Below are positions 54,342-62,878 of a DNA stretch of 64,000 bases, one piece after another. The stretch is from Chryseolinea soli (lineage in GTDB: Bacteria; Bacteroidota; Bacteroidia; Cytophagales; Cyclobacteriaceae). The DNA lies in NCBI RefSeq assembly GCF_003589925.1, contig NZ_CP032382.1, positions 4,712,001 to 4,776,000 on the forward strand, given 5' to 3'. The notes below the pieces were generated by a model. It saw only the letters and a list, made by a program, of their open reading frames with translations, did not search any database and was not told the DNA's origin. How positions within the stretch are numbered: position 1 is the first letter of the stretch; the number at the start of each line of letters is the position of its first letter. The translations under genes were made by a program, and so were the position numbers.

Positions 54342-54842
54342 CTAATAGCCATGCAAGCGCTTCTGAATTTCCTTTCGGGCGTGAAAGATCCTGTTTTTCA
54401 CCGTGCCGATGGGAATGTTCAGATGGGCTGCAATTTCGTGATATTTATATCCGGTCGTGTGCATCTTGAAGGGTGTGAGCAATTCCTCCCTCAAGTGATT
54501 CACGTTGTTCCAGATCTCCCGGAATTCCATGCTCTCCTGCGGCCGGTTAAAGGTATGCTCTTCTTCGACATTCAGAAAGTACAGGTCTTTGGTGGTATCG
54601 TGTGAAGTTTTTGTACGTTGATTTTTCCGATAGTTGTTGATGAACGTGTTGCGCATAATGGTAAAAAGCCATCCCTTCAAATTGGTGTTGTCGCGAAACT
54701 TGTCGCGGTAGGTCAGGGCCTTCAGGATCGTGTCCTGAACGAGATCCAGCGACTCGTCACGATCGTGTGTGAAACGGCGTGTGAAGGTTTGAAGGGTGCT
54801 GCGCAGTCCGGCTATTTCGTGGGTGAATTCGAGGGTTTTCAT
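54342..54842 (-). CDS. ECF-type RNA polymerase sigma factor
   Basis: 166 residues from ATG 54842; a start at 54872 would lie within the mapped promoter spacing. Region 2 includes RDESLDLVQDTILKALTYRDKF and LKGWLFTIMRNTFINNYRK; region 4 ends with YKYHEIAAHLNIPIGTVKNRIFHARKEI. The linker is short and no anti-sigma gene is adjacent. The position between the CarH-type regulator and the carotenoid operon, all on the same strand, suggests that it drives crtI-crtB-idi on light or stress, as the CarQ and LitS systems do in other phyla. That role is inferred. Confidence 0.88.
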   Translation of the reverse strand: MKTLEFTHEIAGLRSTLQTFTRRFTHDRDESLDLVQDTILKALTYRDKFRDNTNLKGWLFTIMRNTFINNYRKNQRTKTSHDTTKDLYFLNVEEEHTFNRPQESMEFREIWNNVNHLREELLTPFKMHTTGYKYHEIAAHLNIPIGTVKNRIFHARKEIQKRLHGY

Positions 54843-54879
54843 TTGGATTGTGTTTAAGTAAAGGTGAATCAAGTTTAAA

Positions 54880-54909
54880 CAAACGTACCCAATGCAAAGA
54901 ATTGACCAA
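54880..54909 (-). promoter_or_regulatory. Bacteroidota-type promoter of the ECF sigma gene
   Basis: On the minus strand: TTG (54907-54909), a 19 bp spacer and TACGTTTG (54880-54887). The TTG box lies inside the left arm region of the long dyad at 54902-54960, so a protein bound there would cover the promoter. Confidence 0.55.
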
Positions 54910-54960
54910 TAATTCTGTTTAATGATAATATAACGATATTAAACAGAATTTCTCGGTCAA
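54902..54960. promoter_or_regulatory. Long dyad over the ECF sigma promoter, candidate operator
   Basis: A perfect 13 bp inverted repeat, AATTCTGTTTAAT (54911-54923) with ATTAAACAGAATT (54938-54950), has outer arms TTGACC (54902-54907) and GGTCAA (54955-54960). The half-site TGTTTAA also occurs at 54851-54857 and, as GTTTAAAC, at 54873-54880. The natural candidate to bind is the CarH-type protein encoded just upstream (55024-55890). Confidence 0.55.
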
Positions 54961-55023
54961 ATGAATTTCACCCTTTAATAAAAGGCTCAAAAACGGGGGT
55001 ATCAGCCCACTGGAAGGAAAGTA

Positions 55024-55890
55024 TTACAGAAACAACCGTAGTTCTGCTGCCGTGGAAAAAGTCTGCACATTGGCGATCTTTTGGCCTTTAAAACGCTGTA
55101 TTTGGAGGCCAGACACAAGAATTGGGCTTAACGGGAAATCCTTTGTCAGACGCTGTAAATAGTCCTCCACAGGGGTGTTGGGGACGGATGTTATGCTGCT
55201 GAGCAAAATATCGGGCTGGTGTGTGGAATACACAGAGATGAGGTCCTCATGTGGAACATTTTGCCCAAGATAGTAGGTGCGATACCCACTTCTCCGGGTG
55301 AGGAAATGGTAGAAAAGGAGGCTCAGTTCGTGCATTTCGCCCTCGGGCAAAAAAAGCAGGATCTTCCGGGCCGATTTCGGTGGCAGGGGCAATCCGTCGA
55401 TGGCTACGATGATCTTTTGCCGGATCAGGTTGGAGATGAAGTGCTCGTGGGCCGGCGTGATGTTATGCGTCTGCCACAAAATGCCAATCTTCTCCAGGAA
55501 CGGATAGATGATTTCCGTTACCGATTTTTCGAAACCATAGCGGAGGATGAGATTGTTCAGGATCTTCTCGAACAATTCCTCCTCCATGTCGATCATAGCC
55601 ACCACCAACTGATCGATGTGCACCATCGCGTCGTTGTTCAGTTCGCTAAGTTGGAGCACCTTGCGGTTCATGTCGTCCAGCGACATGTCGGCAATTTTAG
55701 AGATTTTGATGCCGTTGTTGTTGAGCAACGAAACATTGATGATCTTTTTCAGATCTTCGTCGGAATAGAAGCGGATGTTGGTGGCCGTTCGGTTGGGGGC
55801 AATGATCTTGTGACGCTTCTCCCAGATGCGGATGGTGTGTGCCTTGATTCCTGAAAGCTGTTCGAGTTCTTTTATAGAATATTTACCCAT
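55024..55890 (-). CDS. MerR-type regulator with B12-binding domain, CarH-like photoreceptor
   Basis: 288 residues from ATG 55890; a start at 55944 adds 18 residues that the family lacks. A MerR helix-turn-helix (about 4-70, KELEQLSGIKAHTIRIWEKR) leads into a four-helix bundle with W139, E149 and H150, then the cobalamin fold with GEMHEL, H187 being the expected lower ligand. The spacing W-9-E-H is the same as W131, E141 and H142 in Thermus CarH, residues that surround the adenosyl group. The usual DxHxxG motif is altered (E-x-H-x-x-S). In the dark such proteins repress carotenoid genes; light releases them. It is divergent from the repair helicase. Confidence 0.87.
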   Translation of the reverse strand: MGKYSIKELEQLSGIKAHTIRIWEKRHKIIAPNRTATNIRFYSDEDLKKIINVSLLNNNGIKISKIADMSLDDMNRKVLQLSELNNDAMVHIDQLVVAMIDMEEELFEKILNNLILRYGFEKSVTEIIYPFLEKIGILWQTHNITPAHEHFISNLIRQKIIVAIDGLPLPPKSARKILLFLPEGEMHELSLLFYHFLTRRSGYRTYYLGQNVPHEDLISVYSTHQPDILLSSITSVPNTPVEDYLQRLTKDFPLSPILVSGLQIQRFKGQKIANVQTFSTAAELRLFL

Positions 55891-55970
55891 CGTCCAACCT
55901 TTACTCTCCTTTAACCGGCCCGTGCGGAAATTGTTTTTTGACAAGCGGGGAAATCATACTTTTATTCTTC

Positions 55971-58424
55971 ATGGCTCCTGATATTATAAAAATAGGAAAA
56001 GATTGGTTCTCGTCCAGAGGATGGAAAGTGTTTCCTTTCCAGCAAGCAGCGTGGAAGGCTTACCTGAACGGGCAGCACGGTCTCGTGAACGCGCCCACCG
56101 GCAGCGGGAAAACCTATTCGCTGATGGTGCCATGCCTGCTGGAATTTATCCGCGACCATCCCAACTTTGCCTCACAAAAGAACAATGGCCTGCAGGTGAT
56201 CTGGATCACACCCATCCGGGCACTTTCCAAAGAGATCGAACTTTCGGGCAAACGCGTCATCGAGGGGCTGGGCTTGCCCTGGAAAGTGGGTGTGCGCTCG
56301 GGCGATACGTCGGTGAAAGAGCGCGCAAAACAAAAAGAAAAACCGCCGGAGTTGCTCATCACCACACCCGAAAGCCTGCACCTGCTGCTGGCCCAAAAGG
56401 GCTACCCCGAATTTTTCAAGAACCTGCGCGCCATCATCGCCGACGAGTGGCACGAACTGATGGGATCAAAACGCGGTGTGCAAGTGGAGCTTGCGCTTTC
56501 GCGATTGAAGACCATCTCACCACACCTGAAAGTATGGGGCATCTCCGCCACCATCGGCAACATGGACCAAGCGCTGGAGGCGTTGCTGGGAAATTATTAT
56601 CATGAAAAAAATTACACCATCGTCCGCTCCGATCTGGAAAAGAAGGTGGAAGTGGTTTCCCTCTTACCCGAAACGCTGGAGAAATTGCCCTGGGCTGGGC
56701 ACTTGGGCATTCAACTCTTGCAGAAGGTCATCGACATTGTGAAGACGAGCACGACCACGCTCATCTTCACCAACACGCGCTCCTTTGCCGAGATCTGGTA
56801 CCACCGCATGCTGGACAAAGCACCGGAGCTGTCGGGTCTCATCGCCATGCACCACGGCTCGATCAGTCAGGAGATCCGCAATTGGGTGGAGGAACAACTT
56901 CACGAAGGAAAGCTGAAAGCCGTGGTGTGCACCTCCAGCCTCGATCTCGGCGTGGACTTCCGCCCCGTGGAAACGGTCATTCAAGTGGGTGGACCAAAAG
57001 GCGTGGCTCGTTTTCTTCAACGCGCCGGCCGCAGCGGCCACCAACCTGGCGCCACCAGCCGCATTTACTTTGTGCCAACCCATTCGCTGGAGCTCATGGA
57101 AGCTGCCGCCATCCGCGAAGCCATCACCCGAAAGATCGTCGAGGATCGGTTGCCCTACATCCGTTCTTTCGACGTACTCATCCAATACCTCGTGACACTA
57201 GCCGTCTCCGATGGATTTTATCCCGACCAGATCTACGCGGAGATCAAAAACACGTTCTGCTATCAATCCGTGTCCGAAGACGAATGGCATTGGCTCTTGA
57301 ATTTTATCACCACCGGCGGTGACTCGTTGCAAGCCTATGATGAATACCGCAAGGTGATCATCTTGCAGGGATTGTATAAAGTGGACAACCGCATGATCGC
57401 CATGCGCCACCGCCTTTCGGTGGGCACTATTGTGGGCGACAGTTCCCTGTTCGTGCGTTTTGTGTCGGGAAAATACCTGGGCACCATCGAAGAATATTTT
57501 ATCTCGCGTCTCAATCCCGGGGATGTCTTTTGGTTTGCCGGCCGGAACTTGGAGCTGGTGCGCATCAAAGAGATGGAGGCGCAGGTGCGCAAGTCGAATA
57601 AGAAGTCAGGCGCAGTGCCCTCCTGGCAAGGCGGGCGCATGCCGCTCTCGTCGCAAATGAGCGAGATGATTCGCGTGAAGCTGGACGAAGTGGTCCGGGG
57701 CGTGGAGAAGGACGACGAATTGATTTTTTTAAGACCGCTTTTTCAATTGCAAAAAGACCGCTCGCATCTGCCGGCCAAAGACGAATTTCTCATCGAATAT
57801 TTCAAAAGCACCGAAGGCTATCACGTGCTCATGTACCCGTTCGAAGGACGTTTTGTGCACGAAGGCATCGCCGCCCTCATGGCCTACCGCATCGCGCAGA
57901 TCCAACCCATCACGTTCTCGATTGCCATGAACGACTACGGCTTTGAATTGCTTTCCGACCAACCCATTCCCATCGAAGAAGCGGTGGAGACCAATGTGCT
58001 GGGGGTGGAGGATCTGCTGAAGGACATCCAAGCGAGCATCAATTCTACCGAGATGGCGCGGCGCAAGTTCCGCGACATCGCTGCCATATCGGGGCTCGTG
58101 TTCAAAGGCTATCCCGGCAAGCCGGTGAAGGACCGGCATCTTCAATCCTCGTCACAACTGTTTTTCAATGTCTTTCACGATTATGAAGCGCACAACCTGT
58201 TGCTGCAACAGGCCTTTGAAGAAGTGATGGATTTTCAATTGGAGGAAGCGCGGTTGCGCAGGGCCTTGGAGCGTATCGCGCATCAAAAAATTATCATTAC
58301 CCGCCCGGCCATGCCCACACCCTTTGCCTTTCCCATCATGGTCGACCGCATGCGCGAGAAACTAACCTCCGAAAAACTGGAAGACCGCATCAAGCGCATG
58401 GCCCTTCAGTTCGACACAGACTAG
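55971..58424 (+). CDS. Ligase-associated DNA damage response DEXH-box helicase
   Basis: 817 residues from ATG 55971, 80 bp from the divergent regulator. The helicase core carries APTGSGKT (Walker A, near 42-48), ADEWHELMG (the DEXH box), TLIFTNTRSFAEIWY and LQRAGRSGHQPG (motif VI). The C-terminal half includes the Lhr-type winged-helix region and a long domain with FVHEGIAALMAYRIAQ. This is the Bacteroidota repair helicase usually grouped with an ATP-dependent DNA ligase, an exonuclease and PdeM. Only pdeM is nearby (60040); the ligase and exonuclease are not in the window. It acts in DNA repair in the cytosol. Confidence 0.9.
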   Translation: MAPDIIKIGKDWFSSRGWKVFPFQQAAWKAYLNGQHGLVNAPTGSGKTYSLMVPCLLEFIRDHPNFASQKNNGLQVIWITPIRALSKEIELSGKRVIEGLGLPWKVGVRSGDTSVKERAKQKEKPPELLITTPESLHLLLAQKGYPEFFKNLRAIIADEWHELMGSKRGVQVELALSRLKTISPHLKVWGISATIGNMDQALEALLGNYYHEKNYTIVRSDLEKKVEVVSLLPETLEKLPWAGHLGIQLLQKVIDIVKTSTTTLIFTNTRSFAEIWYHRMLDKAPELSGLIAMHHGSISQEIRNWVEEQLHEGKLKAVVCTSSLDLGVDFRPVETVIQVGGPKGVARFLQRAGRSGHQPGATSRIYFVPTHSLELMEAAAIREAITRKIVEDRLPYIRSFDVLIQYLVTLAVSDGFYPDQIYAEIKNTFCYQSVSEDEWHWLLNFITTGGDSLQAYDEYRKVIILQGLYKVDNRMIAMRHRLSVGTIVGDSSLFVRFVSGKYLGTIEEYFISRLNPGDVFWFAGRNLELVRIKEMEAQVRKSNKKSGAVPSWQGGRMPLSSQMSEMIRVKLDEVVRGVEKDDELIFLRPLFQLQKDRSHLPAKDEFLIEYFKSTEGYHVLMYPFEGRFVHEGIAALMAYRIAQIQPITFSIAMNDYGFELLSDQPIPIEEAVETNVLGVEDLLKDIQASINSTEMARRKFRDIAAISGLVFKGYPGKPVKDRHLQSSSQLFFNVFHDYEAHNLLLQQAFEEVMDFQLEEARLRRALERIAHQKIIITRPAMPTPFAFPIMVDRMREKLTSEKLEDRIKRMALQFDTD

Positions 58425-58460
58425 TGGACGAACTCAGTGAACGCGAATAGCGTATGAGAT

Positions 58461-59873
58461 CTAGAAAATAGAGCGGAACACGAGGAACAATGTGCCGGCC
58501 ATGATCATCACCACAGGCAACGTAAGGAACCATGCAATCAGAATATTGCGCACCGTATCGGGCTGCAAGTTCTTCACACCGCGGTTGGCCACCATGCTAC
58601 CGGCGATCCCCGACGACAACACGTGCGTGGTGCTCACGGGCAATCCGAAATAAGATGACAAGCCAATAGTGCTGGCCGCGACAAGCTCCGCGCTGGCACC
58701 TTGGGCATAGGTGAGATGTTCTTTGCCGATCTTTTCCCCCACGGTTTTCACAATGCGTTTCCAACCGATCATCGTGCCCAGACCCAGCGAAAGCGAGATC
58801 ATGAGAAGAACCCAGGTAGGGGAGTAGTCGGTGGCCTTGCGAACATTTTTAAGTTCGTCTTTCAACGATTTCTTTTCGGCTTCACTGAGTTTCACATCTT
58901 CTTTTTTCGAGATGGATGTGAGTTCGCGATCCATGATCATGATGTCTTTTCTGACCTGGAAACGTTCGGTTTTCGGTATGTCATGAATGTCGCTCAGCGT
59001 GGCAAAGCGCAGCTTTAACCGATCGTTAATCTGTTTGGCCTCGTGTAAATTCCGGCGATCGGTCAAGGACAAATGAGAAGAGTCGATACTGGAGATGACT
59101 TGTTCGATCTTGGTAAGCGATCCAGGCAACTTTGTGGGAGAGAAGGATTCGTCCAAAGCAAAATAGGCCGGCACCACGCCAATGAGAATGAGCATGATCA
59201 GACCAACACCCTTCTGACCGTCGTTGGAGCCGTGAAAGAAACTTACGAGTGAGCAGGTGAGTACCAGTATGCTCCGGATCCAAAGCGGCGGTGGCTGATT
59301 TTTCTTTGGCTCCTTGAACAAGCTGTCGCCATAGGAAGTTTTCTTTGTAAACGTTCGGATCAGGTACATCAAAATGATGGTCATCGAAAACCCGAACAGG
59401 GGAGAGATCAATAGGGAAATCCCGATCTCCTGTGCCTTTCCCCAGTTAACCGCATCGCCAGAAGCCTCGGGCAAAAGCGAATAGGCCAATCCAACGCCAA
59501 GGATAGAACCAATAAGGGTATGCGAGCTGGAGCAGGGAATGCCGAAATACCAGGTAAGTAAATTCCAAAAAATGGCCGTCATCAGAAGGGCCATCACCAT
59601 GGATATGCTGTGAGCGATATTTTGATCGACCAGGGTCTCCACCGGCAGCAGGTTGATAATGCCTACCGCTACGGCGATACCGCCCCAAAAAACACCAATA
59701 AAATTGCAAAAGCCCGACCAGATCACGGCCACCCAGGGCTTTAGTGAATTGGTATAGATCACCGTGGCCACGGCATTGGCCGTATCATGAAAACCGTTAA
59801 CAAATTCGAAGGAGCAGGCAGCAATAAGGCAGATGATAAGCAGGGCTGAGTACGCGAAGTCTAATTCGAACAT
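58461..59873 (-). CDS. pit: Inorganic phosphate transporter, PiT family
   Basis: 470 residues with about ten helices in two inverted repeats. Each repeat holds a substrate motif: NGFHDTANAVATVIYTNSL near 25 and SFFHGSNDGQKGVGL near 215. A central cytosolic loop of about 110 residues (roughly 245-350, strongly charged) separates the repeats, as in PiT proteins. It imports phosphate by cation symport. It is placed between the repair helicase and pdeM on the opposite strand, which splits a pair that is usually adjacent. Confidence 0.9.
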   Translation of the reverse strand: MFELDFAYSALLIICLIAACSFEFVNGFHDTANAVATVIYTNSLKPWVAVIWSGFCNFIGVFWGGIAVAVGIINLLPVETLVDQNIAHSISMVMALLMTAIFWNLLTWYFGIPCSSSHTLIGSILGVGLAYSLLPEASGDAVNWGKAQEIGISLLISPLFGFSMTIILMYLIRTFTKKTSYGDSLFKEPKKNQPPPLWIRSILVLTCSLVSFFHGSNDGQKGVGLIMLILIGVVPAYFALDESFSPTKLPGSLTKIEQVISSIDSSHLSLTDRRNLHEAKQINDRLKLRFATLSDIHDIPKTERFQVRKDIMIMDRELTSISKKEDVKLSEAEKKSLKDELKNVRKATDYSPTWVLLMISLSLGLGTMIGWKRIVKTVGEKIGKEHLTYAQGASAELVAASTIGLSSYFGLPVSTTHVLSSGIAGSMVANRGVKNLQPDTVRNILIAWFLTLPVVMIMAGTLFLVFRSIF

Positions 59874-60039
59874 AAACCTTTTATTCCGTGTGCAATCTAG
59901 GGTGAATTCCCGTCCACAATGTTATCGCTATGTTAACTTTTTTTTCTGAAAACCTCCGAATTAGTCCCATTTGGCTGGTTTTCAGCGGATTGGCAAAGGC
60001 TGTGCGGATTAATTTTTGATTTACTAGATTGACCCGGTC

Positions 60040-60684
60040 ATGGAAATGGAGATTTTAGGAGAGCGCCTCAAACTATACCCCCAAAAGGCGGTTTTTTGGC
60101 CTGGAAAAGACATACTTTTTGTTGCCGACCTACACGTGGGCAAGATCAATCATTTTCGCCGGTCGGGCATACCCCTGCCGGTAAAAGCGAACGATCGAAA
60201 CATCGAGCTGTTGATGGACCTCATTCAGGCCACCCATCCCAAACGGGTCATTTGCCTGGGCGACCTTTTTCACAGCCACTACAACCCCGAGTGGGAAGTG
60301 TTTGGTGAGGTGGTCAAACATTTCAACAACATTTCCTTCGAATTGGTCATGGGCAACCACGACATCATGAGCGAGATCCAATACAGTCGTAAAGGCATCC
60401 TGCTCCATGACGAGCTCCGAATCGATCCGTTCATCTTTACACACCATCCCATGGAAGAAGTGGAGGAAGGGGCCTACAACCTTGCCGGTCACATCCATCC
60501 CGGCGTCAACCTGAGGGGCAAGGGCCGACAATCGTTGACATTGCCTTGTTTTTATTTCGGATCTTGCGCCGGCCTGTTGCCCGCCTTCGGGATGTTTACG
60601 GGACTGGCCCGCATCCATCCGAAGAAGAACGACAAAGTGTTTATTATTTTGGAAGATAAAATCATGGAAGTAAGTCCAACGTAA
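60040..60684 (+). CDS. pdeM: Ligase-associated DNA damage response endonuclease PdeM
   Basis: 214 residues, calcineurin-like metallophosphoesterase. Metal-binding motifs are LFVADLHVGK (about 27-36), CLGDLFHS (near 70), VMGNHD (near 104) and the late AGHIHPG (near 150). PdeM is a small nuclease encoded with the repair helicase, ligase and exonuclease of the ligase-associated system. The region before the start contains TTG and TAATTTTTG with a 17 bp gap, a weak promoter candidate. It is followed by a CapA-like gene after 22 bp. Confidence 0.88.
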   Translation: MEMEILGERLKLYPQKAVFWPGKDILFVADLHVGKINHFRRSGIPLPVKANDRNIELLMDLIQATHPKRVICLGDLFHSHYNPEWEVFGEVVKHFNNISFELVMGNHDIMSEIQYSRKGILLHDELRIDPFIFTHHPMEEVEEGAYNLAGHIHPGVNLRGKGRQSLTLPCFYFGSCAGLLPAFGMFTGLARIHPKKNDKVFIILEDKIMEVSPT

Positions 60685-60706
60685 AGCGCTCACCTGAATC
60701 GAACCT

Positions 60707-61900
60707 ATGCAGCATAAAAAACTAAATTCCTCAAAATCGCCTCAATCGTTCAAAACGTCGCGTTGGCTCATACTTGTATTTTTATTTGCGGGCTGTCACG
60801 CCTGGTCGCAAGATACCACAAGGCTCTCGCTCCTTTTTGCCGGCGATGTGATGGGACATGACTCCCAGATCGCTGCGGCCTACGACGCCACAAAGAAGAC
60901 CTACGACTACACGGCCTGCTTCCAGTACATAAAGCCTTACATCGAATCGGCCGATCTGGCCATCGCCAACCTGGAAGTGACCTTGGGCGGACCGCCTTAC
61001 AGTGGCTACCCGCAATTCAGCTCACCCGACCAACTCGCCGTTACCCTGAAAGACGTTGGCTTTGACGCCTTGGTCACGGCCAATAACCATTGCGTTGACA
61101 GGGGCAAGAAGGGGATAGAGCGCACCGTGGCGATGCTCGACAGTTTCAACATCCCCCACACCGGCACATTTTACGACACCGTTTCGCGTCTCAACGACTC
61201 GCCCCTCATCCTGGAAAAGAATGGCTTCACCCTCGCGCTCCTCAACTACACCTACGGCACCAACGGCATTACCGTTCCGAAAGGCAAGATCGTGAACCTG
61301 CTCGATACCGCCGTGATCCGCCAGGATCTTCTCAAGGCCCAGTCGTTGCACCCCGACGCCATCATCGTGTTCACCCATTGGGGAATAGAATATCAGAACC
61401 TTCCGTCGAAAATACAGAAAGACCTCACCGACTTTTGTTTTGCCCACGGTGCCCGCCTGGTCATCGGCGCCCACCCACACGTGCTCCAGCCGATGGAGTG
61501 GCGAAAGGAAAAGAATCAATTCGTGGCCTATTCGTTGGGAAATTTCGTTTCCGGCCAACGGAAGCGCTACACGGATGGCGGTGGCATGGCCTACCTGGAG
61601 CTCTCCAAGATCACCTACAAACCCGACAGTGCCATCACCACCATCGACAGTGCGGCCTACGGGCTCCAATGGATCTACCGTTCAGCCGAAGCCCACAAAA
61701 ATTATTACATCATCCCTGTGCAACCCGGCGACAAAGCGGCCCTGGAAATTGTGAAGACGCAGACCGCGCGCGATGCCTATCGCATCTTCGTGGAGGATTC
61801 GCGCCAGCTTTATAAAAAGCATAACAAGGAAGTACCCGAGCGAGCTGGATTCCCGCCGACGCCGCCCCCTGCAGAGATTCCGACAGAACAGCAGCACTGA
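60707..61900 (+). CDS. CapA family metallophosphatase-like lipoprotein
   Basis: 397 residues. A membrane signal with LVFLFAGC suggests a lipidated or cleaved N-terminus. The CapA/PgsA fold (PGA_cap) is complete: LLFAGDVMGH, the ANNHCVDRG stretch, FTHWGIEYQ and GAHPHVLQPMEW with SLGNFVSGQR. In capsule systems CapA anchors or regulates poly-gamma-glutamate, but no PgsB or PgsC gene is here, so the role in this organism is open. The C-terminal tail (about 330-397) is outside the core fold and ends in a proline-rich stretch. Confidence 0.87.
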   Translation: MQHKKLNSSKSPQSFKTSRWLILVFLFAGCHAWSQDTTRLSLLFAGDVMGHDSQIAAAYDATKKTYDYTACFQYIKPYIESADLAIANLEVTLGGPPYSGYPQFSSPDQLAVTLKDVGFDALVTANNHCVDRGKKGIERTVAMLDSFNIPHTGTFYDTVSRLNDSPLILEKNGFTLALLNYTYGTNGITVPKGKIVNLLDTAVIRQDLLKAQSLHPDAIIVFTHWGIEYQNLPSKIQKDLTDFCFAHGARLVIGAHPHVLQPMEWRKEKNQFVAYSLGNFVSGQRKRYTDGGGMAYLELSKITYKPDSAITTIDSAAYGLQWIYRSAEAHKNYYIIPVQPGDKAALEIVKTQTARDAYRIFVEDSRQLYKKHNKEVPERAGFPPTPPPAEIPTEQQH

Positions 61901-61924
61901 CGGATAGCACAGATCATTGCCAGA

Positions 61925-62419
61925 TTATTTTCCGCGCTTATAAAAGCGGTCGGCCAGTATGGCAATGGGCAACCCAATGCACACCATCAGAATCCCCATT
62001 TGCAAAGCGGCCTTCGCCACATCAAAGGGGCCCATCTTGACGAGTGTGAGCGGAACCACAATTTTGTTCATGCAGACCCATACAAACGCTCCATACAAAA
62101 CGCCCGACACATATTTGTTCTTCGCTAGAAAAGATAAATAAGGAAACGCGAGAAAATACAACACCGTCCACCCATAAGCGATGATGTAGTGAAAGAGCAA
62201 CCCGGTCAGGGCCATCCCCGCGCCGCCCGCATAAGCCTCCTTCCCAAACACCGCCGAAGCGATATAGTGAAGCACGATCACCGGACTCCCACCGGCGACG
62301 ATATAGAAATGAATAAACGCCGAAAGAATATCCATCGTCCCTGCCAGCAACCCGGCAAGTATAATGGCTTTGACAATCCCATCCGAAAGGCGAGCATTAG
62401 CAACATTTTCCATAATCAA
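61925..62419 (-). CDS. Small integral membrane protein, unrecognised
   Basis: 164 residues with four hydrophobic helices (about 17-37, 68-88, 102-122 and 133-153) and a short basic C-terminus (RFYKRGK). It contains HFYIVAGGSPVIVLHYIASAVFG and KNKYVSGVLYGAFVWVCMNK, which are shared with uncharacterised Bacteroidota and proteobacterial membrane proteins, possibly the DUF1440/YagU group. No catalytic motif is visible. It is convergent with the CapA gene, 24 bp apart. Confidence 0.6.
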   Translation of the reverse strand: MIMENVANARLSDGIVKAIILAGLLAGTMDILSAFIHFYIVAGGSPVIVLHYIASAVFGKEAYAGGAGMALTGLLFHYIIAYGWTVLYFLAFPYLSFLAKNKYVSGVLYGAFVWVCMNKIVVPLTLVKMGPFDVAKAALQMGILMVCIGLPIAILADRFYKRGK

Positions 62420-62878
62420 AAATGATTTTGTACCGTCACGAAGGTATCACAAAACCAACAATCATGCGATGACGCAGATCGTGTGAATTTTACACCACTC
62501 CACCCTGAGAAACCACTACCAACCCAAGAAATTCCAACATCCATCTCCTGACCCTGACTAGCTCTCCCGAATTCTGACTACTGGTTGTTGATTTCTGCAT
62601 CCTGGCTTCTGACTCACGACTCCATCCCCACCGTTGCAAATATTTCGTCCCATTCGTCGCCAGGTAAGTATCCCGTAATATTTTCTGATTTCCGGGTCAA
62701 AAAAAAATTCAGAAAAAATCAAACTGCAATCTCATTGCAGTCTCTACCCTGATCTTTGTTCTCGATAAAGCCAAACTTATAGACGTGGAAGTAAGGTGAT
62801 AACCAACGTTGAAGACGTTGACCGAGGTTATCACCTTTTCCTTTTTAACGGAAGTGGAAAAAAGAAAACCTAATCGCT
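62420..62878. other. Gene-free region and leader of the repeat-protein gene
   Basis: No gene is supported. The first part (about 62440-62640) is pyrimidine-rich with repeated ctgact and ttctgac words. Two hairpins follow: ACTGCAAT (62723-62730) with ATTGCAGT (62734-62741), and the large stem at 62793-62837. A TTTG (62755) and TATAGACG (62778) with a 19 bp gap could be a promoter, which would put the large stem at the very 5' end of the message. Confidence 0.5.
62793..62845 (+). terminator. Terminator-like stem-loop in the leader of the repeat-protein gene
   Basis: A perfect 12 bp stem (AAGGTGATAACC at 62793-62804 with GGTTATCACCTT at 62826-62837) encloses a smaller 5 bp stem (62805-62809 with 62815-62819). 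It is followed by a T-rich tract interrupted by CC. The gene starts 41 bases after the stem, so this may attenuate or protect the transcript. Confidence 0.55.
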
